From Bacillus sp. FJAT-52991 (GTDB lineage: Bacteria > Bacillota > Bacilli > Bacillales > Domibacillaceae), in NCBI RefSeq assembly GCF_037201805.1, contig NZ_CP147404.1:2706001-2770000 (forward strand): 64,000 nt of DNA, in the 5' to 3' direction. Position numbers and translations under genes: made by a program. The notes beneath the pieces were generated by a model. That model searched no databases. It had not been told where the DNA came from and worked only from the letters and a program-made list of their open reading frames with translations. Below are positions 18,034 through 26,660 of the stretch, one piece after another. Position 1 is the first letter of the stretch. Each line of letters opens with the position of its first letter.

Positions 18034-19653
18034 TTAAGCTCTAGACAGTTTCAATTTTTTCTTTAACCGATCAAGCCTCGAACCGAATAACACATCTGTT
18101 AGTCCTGTTCGAATACTTAAAAGGAAGTAAATCACGGCTCCAATAACTGCACATATGGCAATTAAAATCGTTGCCTGCACTTTGCTTGTTAGGTCAAATA
18201 ATGGTGAAATCAGTGAATACACGCTAAAGACCGCCCCAGCCATGATCAAATTAAACAGCAATATTTGAGCAATCTGCTTTGAAATCGAGCGTAGTGAATA
18301 GTTTGCATAGTGTTTAATCACTAGCAAATTAATGATAATCGACGCACTATACCCAATCGCAGTAGCATAAATGGCCCCCTCCGTTTGAAACATTTTAATG
18401 AGGGGTATATTTAAAGCGAATTTTAATAATATCCCGAACAGCAAGCTAAACACCGTGAAACGTTGCTCATTAATTCCTTGCAAAATCGCTGCCGTCACTG
18501 TGAACAGCGCGAACAAAATGGCTACAGGCGCATACGCACGTAAAATCTCTGTTCCGACATCACTGAGCTCATAGAATACTGCATAAAAAGGTTCTGCAAG
18601 CAGCATAATGCCAACGATTGCTGGAACCGTTAAAAACAACAGCACTTGAAAAGTTTGATTGAGTTGTTTTTTCACATGATTTAAATCTCCTGAAACAAAT
18701 GAAGTCGTAATATGCGGAATAAGCGACATGGAAAACGCCGTGGCAAGGGACACTGGAATAATCACAATTTTTTGCGTACTAAAGTTTAATATTCCAAATA
18801 AAACATCCGATTCTTTTGCTTGACCAATCTCAGCCATCGCTCGGTTAAAGGTGACTGTATCAATCAGTTGATACAGAGGAATGGCAATCCCAACAAACAC
18901 AAATGGGATCGCATAGATAATAATTTCCCGATAAATTTCAACGAGCGATACTTGGACCTCTCCTTTGTCCTGTTCAAGCAATTCATCCATATGCTTCTTC
19001 CTCTTTACCCAATACCAGAACAATACTAATAGACCAAATGCAGCACCAACAAACGCGGCAAAGGTCGCTACTCCAACGGCTGTCACAACGTCTCCATGAA
19101 GCACATTTAATACAACATAAGATCCTGCAAGCAAGAAGATGATTCGTGCAATTTGCTCAACCACCGTTGATACAGCAGATGGTCCCATCGATTGATGCCC
19201 TTGGAAAAAACCGCGCATCAAACTCATAAAGGGAACGATGATTAACGCAAAACTCACAGCACGTATCACGTACGTGACATCTTCTAATGAATATAATTGA
19301 TCTTGGTTTAACACCACTAGCTCTGCAAAAAATGGCGCAAATAAATACATGACCGCAAAAGCAATGACCCCAGTGATCGACATGATCAAAAGGCCTGACT
19401 TAAATAATCTGCGCCCAACGGCATACTCCCCTAACGAATTGTACTTTGCAATAAACTTTGAGACTGCTAGCGGAACACCAGCCGTCGCAATACTGATAAA
19501 GATCGTATAAGGGACATATCCATACTGATAAAGCGCGACAGATTCTTCCCCAATAATGGAATAAAACGGGATGACATAAAATAATCCAAGAAATTTGGAA
19601 ATAAACGTCCCGAGCGTTAAAATAAATGTTCCTCTAATTAGCTTTGAAGACAT
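18034..19653 (-). CDS. murJ: MurJ-type lipid II flippase (YtgP), MOP superfamily
   Basis: Polytopic membrane protein of 539 residues with about 14 predicted TM segments in the MATE/MOP (polysaccharide-biosynthesis) fold. It starts LIRGTFILTLGTFISKFLGL and carries the conserved loop AGVPLAVSKFIAKYN near residue 65. B. subtilis YtgP is the MurJ homologue that complements E. coli MurJ, moving lipid II across the membrane for peptidoglycan synthesis; related proteins also include SpoVB. ATG 19653 follows AAAGGGATTTGT. Divergently oriented from the putative polysaccharide operon at 19901. Orthology is supported by the neighbours ytzG and ytfP. Confidence 0.9.
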   Translation of the reverse strand: MSSKLIRGTFILTLGTFISKFLGLFYVIPFYSIIGEESVALYQYGYVPYTIFISIATAGVPLAVSKFIAKYNSLGEYAVGRRLFKSGLLIMSITGVIAFAVMYLFAPFFAELVVLNQDQLYSLEDVTYVIRAVSFALIIVPFMSLMRGFFQGHQSMGPSAVSTVVEQIARIIFLLAGSYVVLNVLHGDVVTAVGVATFAAFVGAAFGLLVLFWYWVKRKKHMDELLEQDKGEVQVSLVEIYREIIIYAIPFVFVGIAIPLYQLIDTVTFNRAMAEIGQAKESDVLFGILNFSTQKIVIIPVSLATAFSMSLIPHITTSFVSGDLNHVKKQLNQTFQVLLFLTVPAIVGIMLLAEPFYAVFYELSDVGTEILRAYAPVAILFALFTVTAAILQGINEQRFTVFSLLFGILLKFALNIPLIKMFQTEGAIYATAIGYSASIIINLLVIKHYANYSLRSISKQIAQILLFNLIMAGAVFSVYSLISPLFDLTSKVQATILIAICAVIGAVIYFLLSIRTGLTDVLFGSRLDRLKKKLKLSRA

Positions 19654-19743
19654 ACAAATCCCTTTCTTCGTTCATCAAATAAAATATAAACACTAAAAAA
19701 TAGTTTACCTCTTTCACGACTATCTGACAATTTTTTAATGAAA

Positions 19744-19755
19744 AATGATATCATT
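19744..19755. promoter_or_regulatory. 12-bp perfect palindrome in the murJ/polysaccharide-operon intergenic region
   Basis: AATGATATCATT reads identically on both strands and lies between divergent murJ (start 19653) and the operon (start 19901). Perfect 12-bp dyads in a divergent region are candidate repressor sites. No regulator is assigned. Confidence 0.35.
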
Positions 19756-19900
19756 CATATAAGTCGACAATATTTTCACTTTGCTCTTTTTGATTGCTGT
19801 TATTTTACATTTTATGAAAATTGAACTATATTCGTTTTTGTTGAGAATTTGCAAAGAAAAATATGCTACGCTTTTTATATTTTTAGGTAAGGAGGTGGAG

Positions 19901-21157
19901 TTGCATACAGCCCTTAAGTTGTATGTAATAGTAAATATGGATAAAAATGGAGAAATATTATGGTTAAATGATCCTTTGTCTCGCCAAGTCATCTCGTCCC
20001 TTCCATTGGCTGATGAGGCTGTTACGATGGTGGACTTCTCTCAATTACATGATCAAGAGATAATAAAACAAGCCCTGGTCATCTGCTATGCTCATCAAAC
20101 TGAATCGGTGGATGCGCCATTCGATCAGTTATTTATAGATTTAGCTAAAGTCAACAATACAGACATTGTTGCCTTTGTTTCTTCTGTTGAAGAGGAAATG
20201 GACGCACTAACAAACGGAGCCACAGCGACCATCATGATCAATGAACCATTATTAATGAACAAGAAATTAAACAAGATTATCGAAATGAGACGAGCTTTCC
20301 AATCACGAATTTTTGATTATGCGACCCCTGCTTATTCTCGCTCTATGCTACCTTTTATTATTCAGCAATGTTTATCCGATGAACGACAAAAGAATCATCT
20401 ATTTTCTGTCGCTTTATGCCAAATAGATCATCTAACAGAGGAATCACAACAAACATTTGTCCAGTTTTTTCAACGACAGTTGCGCAAGAAGGATTTGATT
20501 ATTCGCTGGAACCACCAGCAATTTATTCTCATTTTATTTAATATGAAACAAGAGATGCTCTCGAACGTATTTGATCGAATTTTGGCACCTTACGAAAAAG
20601 ATTTTTCCGCCAGAATTATTGGCTCAGAAATGGTTTCACCGGCCGATTCACTCGAGTCATTCGTGGAAAAATTACAACTAGAATTATCAAGCATAGAGGT
20701 CAGTGACGAACCAACTGTTACATTTCATCCATTTGCCCACATATTAAATGAAGATGAAAAAGAAAAGTACCGCATAGCCATTATTCAAAATGATGCCTTT
20801 ACGAAGAGTTTACTAGTTAAATATGTTGAACGTTTAGAAAGCAGACGATATACATTCGAGATTTACTCTTTCAATAATGGGCAAGAATTCTTCAATTCAC
20901 CTCAGAGTCGCAGCTATGATCCTTATGTATTAATTATTGATACAAAAGCAGCTCAATTGGGTGCAGTTGAATTCGTTAAAAAACTTAGAGCATCGTATCC
21001 GAAACATCAATATTCTGTTTTCTCCTTGATGAACCGGACCAACGATTCAGAGTTAATTGAATTGCTTGCGCATGACATTTCTGACCATATCGTTAAACCC
21101 TTTTCAATTGATGAGTTTTTGACAAAATTAAAACGGATTATTGAAGGGGATCGATGA
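19901..21157 (+). CDS. signalling protein with degenerate GGDEF and C-terminal receiver domain
   Basis: First gene of a five-gene operon; 418 residues, apparently soluble. Residues 1-130 look like a degenerate receiver-type alpha/beta domain (KNGEILWLND start, later VAFVSSVEEEMDALTNGATA). Residues ~165-245 follow the GGDEF fold: ALCQIDHLTEESQQT, then LIIRWNHQQFILILF, where the GGDEF signature is replaced by NHQQF (204-208), so diguanylate cyclase activity is not expected. Residues 290-418 form a receiver domain with the phospho-acceptor candidate Asp347 (LIIDTK) and the conserved Lys399-Pro400 (HIVKPFS). TTG 19901 is chosen as start because AAGGAGG lies five bases before it; an upstream in-frame ATG at 19781 lacks a ribosome-binding site. 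No histidine kinase gene is adjacent. Likely a regulator of the polysaccharide machinery encoded downstream. Confidence 0.75.
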   Translation: MHTALKLYVIVNMDKNGEILWLNDPLSRQVISSLPLADEAVTMVDFSQLHDQEIIKQALVICYAHQTESVDAPFDQLFIDLAKVNNTDIVAFVSSVEEEMDALTNGATATIMINEPLLMNKKLNKIIEMRRAFQSRIFDYATPAYSRSMLPFIIQQCLSDERQKNHLFSVALCQIDHLTEESQQTFVQFFQRQLRKKDLIIRWNHQQFILILFNMKQEMLSNVFDRILAPYEKDFSARIIGSEMVSPADSLESFVEKLQLELSSIEVSDEPTVTFHPFAHILNEDEKEKYRIAIIQNDAFTKSLLVKYVERLESRRYTFEIYSFNNGQEFFNSPQSRSYDPYVLIIDTKAAQLGAVEFVKKLRASYPKHQYSVFSLMNRTNDSELIELLAHDISDHIVKPFSIDEFLTKLKRIIEGDR

Positions 21158-22206
21158 TTATGGTAGCCATACCTTTAGAAATAATATTAAGCATCATTAT
21201 CGTCTTATTAGTTTCGCTTCTTATCTTTTTTCTCTCTCTTATTCGTATCAAATGGAAGCGTTCGATAAAAGAAAAGAAACAAGCAGATTGGTTAAAGGAA
21301 CATGAAGAATATTTATTTACCCTCCTGTCTACTGGTGAATGGAGTGTACGAGCGAATGTATCAAGCAAATTTGTTTATGAAGCCATTGAACAATTCTTTT
21401 TAAACTTCTTAAAGACCGTGAATGACCCAGTATCTCAGCATCACATCCAACAGTGGGTAGAGGCTAATTTCACTGAACGCTATCGCAAACAATTGACTAG
21501 CCGTTCTATGGCAATTCGATTAAATACACTATATCGAATTAAAAAATTTCATTGTACTAGCTTTCAAGCCTTTCTATATGATTACTATTCATCAGACAAA
21601 GTAAGCCTAGAAGAAAAAATCCTCATTTTGCAAATTTTGTCGATATTTCAAGATGAGAGAGTCATTGAACTTCTTAATAAAGAAGAAGAAGAGTACCCTT
21701 ATTTTTACTATTTTGATATTTTAACAAAGTTTTCTAATGATATAGTGGTTGAAAAAGTGATTGAGAACCACAAAAATGTAACAACGAAACTTCAATATGC
21801 CGCCATTGAGTATATTGGATCTCAAGGATGGAGCGAATATGAACCTTTGTTAATAGAGCTTATTGATCATGACAATGAAGAAATGAGTATTCGAGCGATG
21901 AAGGCTCTTTATCAGCTTCATTATTTATCCGATATGGCACCATTGCTCCCTCATTTCGAGACAGAGCGATGGCAAAAGAAAATGTGGCTAGCTAAGTTAA
22001 GCATGCTCCATCATCATGACGCATGTATTCCTTATTTGAAACAGTGGTTAACCGATTCATCATGGTATGTTCGTCGGGCTGCTGCGAATGCTTTATTGAG
22101 CTATCCAACAGGGGAATTTGAATTAAGACAAATTGCTCAATTTAGCGAGGATGCTTTTGCAAGAGATGCAGCGAAAGAGCGTTTAGAAAGGGGGATTGGT
22201 TTTTAA
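21154..22206 (+). CDS. membrane-anchored HEAT-repeat-like protein
   Basis: Protein of 350 residues with one N-terminal TM helix (about residues 6-28: LEIILSIIIVLLVSLLIFFL), a basic stretch RIKWKRSIKEKK (cytoplasmic side) and a helical solenoid. From ~residue 200 on, HEAT/Armadillo-like repeats are evident: LQYAAIEYIGSQGWSEYEP, MSIRAMKALYQLHYLSD and WYVRRAAANALLSYPTG, each a helix pair of ~32 residues. Such scaffolds bind protein partners. The ATG overlaps the preceding stop by four bases (ATGA), and its own stop overlaps the glycosyltransferase start (TAATG), so the three are translationally coupled. Probably links the regulator and the glycosyltransferase at the membrane. I do not recognise a characterised homologue. 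Confidence 0.75.
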   Translation: MIMVAIPLEIILSIIIVLLVSLLIFFLSLIRIKWKRSIKEKKQADWLKEHEEYLFTLLSTGEWSVRANVSSKFVYEAIEQFFLNFLKTVNDPVSQHHIQQWVEANFTERYRKQLTSRSMAIRLNTLYRIKKFHCTSFQAFLYDYYSSDKVSLEEKILILQILSIFQDERVIELLNKEEEEYPYFYYFDILTKFSNDIVVEKVIENHKNVTTKLQYAAIEYIGSQGWSEYEPLLIELIDHDNEEMSIRAMKALYQLHYLSDMAPLLPHFETERWQKKMWLAKLSMLHHHDACIPYLKQWLTDSSWYVRRAAANALLSYPTGEFELRQIAQFSEDAFARDAAKERLERGIGF

Positions 22207-23627
22207 TGAATACACTTTTAGAATGGGCTCGTACAGTAGTGGACTTTTTATCTCAAATGATTTTTTTCTATACCGTCGCTATTATTTTGATTATGCTACT
22301 GTTATTTGTCTTGGCTATCAAACAAATCCGAAAAACACACTTGCTAGATTTCGAAGAACCCTATGATGAACATTTGCGCTCGGAATTTACGAAACCTATT
22401 TCTATTTTGGTGCCTGGTAAAAATGAAGAAACCGGCATTGTTAATACTGTTCGCTCGTTGCTAACCATTGACTATCCGGAATTTGAAATCATCGTCATTA
22501 ATGATGGTTCGACGGATTCCACATTACAGACGATGATTGAAGCATTTGAATTGAAGCCGATAACAAGTTACTATCGAAAACGTTTGGACTCTAAACCGAT
22601 TAGACAAGTGTATCAGTCGAAGGTCTACCCCCATTTATTTTTAATGGATAAAGAGTCTGGCGGGAAAGCCGATGCTTTAAATGCTGGAATGAACCTGGCT
22701 CAATATCCTTTCTTCTGCTCATTAGATGCTGACTCGATTATTGAACGGACCGCCTTTGTTAAAATTATGAAGCCCATTATCGATTCTGGCGATGAAATTA
22801 TTGCAAGCGGCGGCAGTGTTCGAATTGCCAACGACTGTGTCATCGAACGTGGCGAATTAAAGAAAGTGGCGTTGAGTAAAAATAGGATCGTTGTGCATCA
22901 AGTCATTGAATACTTACGAGATTTCTTGTTTGGTCGAATCGGCTTTGGCTCTCGTAATCTACTATTAATTGTTTCTGGGGCATTTGGCGTTTTTTCGAAA
23001 GAGTATTGTATAAACATTGGAGGCTACCGGACAAATACGGTAGGCGAAGATATGGACTTAGTTGTTCGTCTTCATCGATATATAAAGAAGAATAAATTAA
23101 ATAAGAAGATTGCTTATATACCAGAACCCGTTTGTTGGACAGAAGCTCCTGAAACGCTTTCCATTTTACGTAAGCAGCGGAATCGCTGGTATCGTGGATT
23201 ATTTGAAAGCCTCTGGCATAATAAACGGATGTTTCTCAATCCCCGTTATGGAAAAATTGGTTTGATTAGTCTTCCTTATTATTTCTTTATTGAGTTGCTA
23301 GGGCCTCTTATTGAAATGATTGGATATTTCATTATCCTACTCGGACCATTTTTAGGGGGGATATATATCCAGTACTCCTTAGCCCTCTTTTGCTGTATTT
23401 TATTACTCGGCTCAATGCTATCAATGTTTTCTATTTTGTTAGAAGAATGGAGTTTTCGTCGATATGAAAAAATAGGGGACTTTGTCCGTTTATTTATATC
23501 GAGCTTGCTCGAATCTTTTTGGTATCGACCATTAATGACCTTTTTTCGTGTCGAGGGCTTCTTTCAAATCATTTTTAGAAAGAAATCTTGGGGAGACATG
23601 AAACGTAAAGGAGTTTCACAATCATGA
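22206..23627 (+). CDS. processive family 2 glycosyltransferase (polysaccharide synthase-like)
   Basis: Inner-membrane GT2 synthase of 473 residues. One TM helix at ~15-40, then the catalytic domain: ILVPGKNEE, UDP-binding Asp100 in IVINDGSTDS, DAD at 174-176 (SLDADS), acceptor/catalytic Asp in GEDMD (~281-284) and the processivity motif QRNRW at 324-328. Three or four TM helices follow (~350-415), as in PgaC/IcaA, hyaluronan synthase and BcsA without PilZ. All catalytic residues are present, so it should polymerise a sugar from a nucleotide-sugar donor and help export it. The polymer is unknown; no epimerase or deacetylase gene is adjacent. Starts by overlap (TAATG) with the HEAT gene. The closest analogy that I know is YdaM of B. 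subtilis ydaJKLMN. Confidence 0.88.
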   Translation: MNTLLEWARTVVDFLSQMIFFYTVAIILIMLLLFVLAIKQIRKTHLLDFEEPYDEHLRSEFTKPISILVPGKNEETGIVNTVRSLLTIDYPEFEIIVINDGSTDSTLQTMIEAFELKPITSYYRKRLDSKPIRQVYQSKVYPHLFLMDKESGGKADALNAGMNLAQYPFFCSLDADSIIERTAFVKIMKPIIDSGDEIIASGGSVRIANDCVIERGELKKVALSKNRIVVHQVIEYLRDFLFGRIGFGSRNLLLIVSGAFGVFSKEYCINIGGYRTNTVGEDMDLVVRLHRYIKKNKLNKKIAYIPEPVCWTEAPETLSILRKQRNRWYRGLFESLWHNKRMFLNPRYGKIGLISLPYYFFIELLGPLIEMIGYFIILLGPFLGGIYIQYSLALFCCILLLGSMLSMFSILLEEWSFRRYEKIGDFVRLFISSLLESFWYRPLMTFFRVEGFFQIIFRKKSWGDMKRKGVSQS

Positions 23628-23673
23628 ATAACCGACTATTTATTATTTTATATGTAGGCAAGGAGGTGACACG

Positions 23674-24747
23674 GTGAAACGAATCCTCGGATTTGTCGCC
23701 ATCCTATTATTGATTTTCTCCCCTAGAATTTTTTGGAGTCTCACCCCTGCTACCAATTTAGATATAGCTGTCATTGATAAAACTGTGCCAAAGACAGATT
23801 ATCGAGAACACAGTGGCTTATTTTGGATTTTAGAAAACGAAAAAATTGTTAACGATCAAGATGAAACATACGATATTGGTCAAGATTATTTCGGATATGA
23901 TCCATATGATCAAAAACCGTTCCCACCTTTTGATCAGTCCGGGCCGCTTGACCTTATTTATATCGCTGATACATATGGTGTCTATAGTAATGATTTAAAA
24001 GAAAAGCCAGATGGCGAACGCTCTAGACATGTGTATGGCGGAATGGATTTATTAGAGTGGAATCAAATTATGAATAGCCGTGGTTCGCAATCCACTCTTA
24101 TTGCAGAATTCAATTCATTTGCCACTCCTACCGATTCAGTTACTCGATCGGTCATGGAAGAAAATCTAAATACCGAATGGACAGGCTGGACCGGACGATA
24201 CTTCGCTGATTTAAATAGCGAAGAAATTCCGCCATGGCTCATCCGCAATTATGAAAAACAATATAAAAAGAAATGGACGTTTGATGGGTCTGGCATTGCC
24301 TTTGTCCACTTATCGGATAAAGTCGTGGTACTTGGTGACCAAGAAGACCGACCATTCGTTCAATTTCAATTAACAAAAGAAGGAACGAAACGCTATCCAA
24401 GTGTGAATGATTCCAATTATATGTATTGGTTTGACATTGTTCGTCCGAAAGACGGCGCCGTTGTCGAAGCAGAATATGAGCTTCATTTATCTAAAAAAGA
24501 AAAAGAACAACTCAAGGAAGCCCAAATTCCAACGACCTTTCCTGCCGTTATTCATCATAAACAGGAAAAAACATATTATTTCGCTGGAGACTATGCTGAT
24601 TTTCCAAAACCATCGTTTGCGAAATGGAGTGGGTCACCTTATTTATTTTCGTTATTTACCAATGACGAAAGCGAGTTTTATTGGCGCTCTTACGTACCTT
24701 TAATGCGGCAAATTTTAACTGATATTGAAGAAGAGAAAGCTCGGTGA
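23674..24747 (+). CDS. uncharacterised extracytoplasmic protein of the polysaccharide operon
   Basis: Protein of 357 residues with an N-terminal hydrophobic segment (ILGFVAILLLIFSPRIFW, residues ~4-21) lacking an obvious signal-peptidase site or lipobox, so probably membrane-anchored with an extracytoplasmic body. The body has alternating strands and helices: LDIAVIDKTVP, SGLFWILENEK, DLIYIADTYGVY, then Trp/Tyr-rich TEWTGWTGRYFADLN and WTFDGSGIAFVH. Rossmann-like order and aromatic patches suggest a carbohydrate-related domain, but I do not recognise the family. GTG 23674 has an excellent AGGAGGTGA at seven bases. Its stop overlaps the next start (GTGA). Position right after the synthase suggests polymer processing, export or surface attachment. 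Confidence 0.7.
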   Translation: MKRILGFVAILLLIFSPRIFWSLTPATNLDIAVIDKTVPKTDYREHSGLFWILENEKIVNDQDETYDIGQDYFGYDPYDQKPFPPFDQSGPLDLIYIADTYGVYSNDLKEKPDGERSRHVYGGMDLLEWNQIMNSRGSQSTLIAEFNSFATPTDSVTRSVMEENLNTEWTGWTGRYFADLNSEEIPPWLIRNYEKQYKKKWTFDGSGIAFVHLSDKVVVLGDQEDRPFVQFQLTKEGTKRYPSVNDSNYMYWFDIVRPKDGAVVEAEYELHLSKKEKEQLKEAQIPTTFPAVIHHKQEKTYYFAGDYADFPKPSFAKWSGSPYLFSLFTNDESEFYWRSYVPLMRQILTDIEEEKAR

Positions 24748-26447
24748 AGTCAATGAAACCAGAAAAAAACAAAAGTAAATACCTTCACTTTTCCATGTGG
24801 TTTATCCTTTTAAGTACCTTTGGTGTAGGTGGTGGAATTTTATTCTTATTATTTGCAGTCGTTCCAATTGAACAAGTATATGCCGATCGCGGATGGTCGC
24901 AATATAAAATTGATGGCATTATGAAGTATTACGTCGTCGGCTGGGTTGTTTTTGGATTTTTCGTTTCTTTTCTTTATTATCGCTATATCGTGAAGGCCAA
25001 ACGATACAAATGGGCTTATGCACTATTAGCGAGTTCGATTATCTTATGTTGCGTATCCCTTTACTACTTTATGAATACAGGTAGCGGCGTGGTTCAGGGC
25101 TCACAAGGAGAAGTAGAAGAAGGGGAGCGCTTTACATTTGGGCCCTACCCAGAAGAAAATGATATGGTTGCATTAAAAGAGGAAGGGTATGACGGAATTA
25201 TCACATTATTGAATCCCGTCCTCCCGATCGAAAAACCTTTGCTTGAAAAAGAAAAGAAGAACGCTAAAGAAATCGGGATTGAACTTCATTCCATTCCGAT
25301 GCTTCCATGGGTAGGTGATAATAGCGACTCGATCAAAGAAGCGAAAAAATTAATTAAGCAAGATAACAAACGATATTACGTTCATTGTTATTTAGGGCGA
25401 CACCGTGTAGATGTGATTAAACAAGTGATTAATCAAGAGTTAGACCAATCATATAAGGTCAACTTTATGCAACCGACCACCTTTGAACGCGGAAATTTAT
25501 ATCATGCTCACAACCAAAACATACTACTCGGTCCTTTCCCTACCGATGAAGAGTGGTTTACGCGCATTAAACGAGCGGAAGTGACGGAAATTGTCTCTTT
25601 GTTACGACCAGATCAATCTGAATGGCTCGATAAAGAAAAGCAAGTAGCGAAAGAGATGAATATCCAATTTACGCATTTTCCAACCAGCTCATCTCCTTCC
25701 TCCGAAGAAATTAAAGAAATAGGAGATTATCTTTTATCACGTAAAGAAAAAGTGTTTGTACACGGTTTTAACGATCCAGTACCAATCGAGAAATTACATG
25801 CCTATGTGAGCTGGGGCAAATTTCTCCCTTCTGTTCAAAATCATGAAAGTGTTCGAACGATCGGAGCCCGTATAATGATTGGCTACCCTCCTACTGCTAG
25901 TGAACGAAACAGACTATCAGCGAGCGGAATTGAATCATTCGTTTCAATCAAACCTCAAGCCAAGACAACAGAACTATACAAACAAGCTTTAGCGATCAGC
26001 AAAAATAAACAATTAACTTATATAAGTGTTCCTGATCAAAGTACAATGAATCGCTTAGCGAACATTCTAACAGGTCTTTTATTAGGTTCTGACAATGGCA
26101 GTACAACACTGAAAGATCAAACATTAACCAATGGATCTACAATTTTTTTAGACCGAAATATGGTAATAGGGCCGATGTTAACTAAAGAAGAATATGAATC
26201 TTTTGCGTTAAGCAACGGAGTCGCCCAACTTATTTTTCTTTATTCACCTAGCGTCATGTCTGAATCGCTCATGGAAGAAGTGAAAAGCATAGCGAAACAA
26301 CACGCAATCCCACTAAAGATTATCCCAATGTATCCGGGGTATGAAGAGGAACTGATCCCTGTATTGAATAAAGAAAATGGCTTGAACTATATTATGACAG
26401 CACCAGAACTCATTCCACACGTGAATGAATTCCTTGACCAGTTTTAA
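24744..26447 (+). CDS. membrane protein with four tandem dual-specificity-phosphatase-like modules
   Basis: Protein of 567 residues. Three TM helices at ~18-40, 62-82 and 90-111 precede a soluble region with four similar modules, each opening with a Gly-Pro strand and an alpha/beta pattern: GPYPEEND (133), GPFPTDEE (263), IGYPPTAS (379) and IGPMLTKE (475). Only module 1 keeps the CX5R phosphatase loop HCYLGRHR (Cys215, Arg221); module 2 has HGFNDP at the equivalent place (~340), modules 3 and 4 have no Cys. So one potentially active phosphatase domain is followed by three pseudo-domains that may bind phosphorylated ligands. GTG 24744 overlaps the upstream stop; an alternative ATG is at 24753. 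Last gene of the operon, followed by a terminator. Domain repeats are seen directly; catalysis is inferred. Confidence 0.75.
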   Translation: MKSMKPEKNKSKYLHFSMWFILLSTFGVGGGILFLLFAVVPIEQVYADRGWSQYKIDGIMKYYVVGWVVFGFFVSFLYYRYIVKAKRYKWAYALLASSIILCCVSLYYFMNTGSGVVQGSQGEVEEGERFTFGPYPEENDMVALKEEGYDGIITLLNPVLPIEKPLLEKEKKNAKEIGIELHSIPMLPWVGDNSDSIKEAKKLIKQDNKRYYVHCYLGRHRVDVIKQVINQELDQSYKVNFMQPTTFERGNLYHAHNQNILLGPFPTDEEWFTRIKRAEVTEIVSLLRPDQSEWLDKEKQVAKEMNIQFTHFPTSSSPSSEEIKEIGDYLLSRKEKVFVHGFNDPVPIEKLHAYVSWGKFLPSVQNHESVRTIGARIMIGYPPTASERNRLSASGIESFVSIKPQAKTTELYKQALAISKNKQLTYISVPDQSTMNRLANILTGLLLGSDNGSTTLKDQTLTNGSTIFLDRNMVIGPMLTKEEYESFALSNGVAQLIFLYSPSVMSESLMEEVKSIAKQHAIPLKIIPMYPGYEEELIPVLNKENGLNYIMTAPELIPHVNEFLDQF

Positions 26448-26459
26448 AACTAAAGCACA

Positions 26460-26510
26460 AGATGAGCCGTCCAAAAATTTGCTCTTTCACTTTTTGGACG
26501 GCTTCATTTA
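26460..26510 (+). terminator. terminator of the polysaccharide operon
   Basis: Twelve-bp perfect stem GCCGTCCAAAAA / TTTTTGGACGGC (26466-26477 and 26491-26502) with a short T-rich tail, right after the last gene of the 19901-26447 operon. The operon thus has a defined end. Confidence 0.8.
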
Positions 26511-26594
26511 TGATCTGGAAAAACGGTGATAATCGAGTTTGTTTTCTATCTTTTTCTGTTATATTGGTTACTTTCCCTAATAGGTTTTATTGCA

Positions 26595-26624
26595 TTGACA
26601 AGTTGAAAGACAATCAACTACTAT
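26595..26624 (+). promoter_or_regulatory. sigma-A promoter for ytfP
   Basis: TTGACA (26595-26600), 18-bp spacer, TACTAT (26619-26624), 37 bp before the ytfP start codon. Confidence 0.65.
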
Positions 26625-26660
26625 GAAAAGAATGGCTTTATCAATAAAGAAGGTGAAAAA

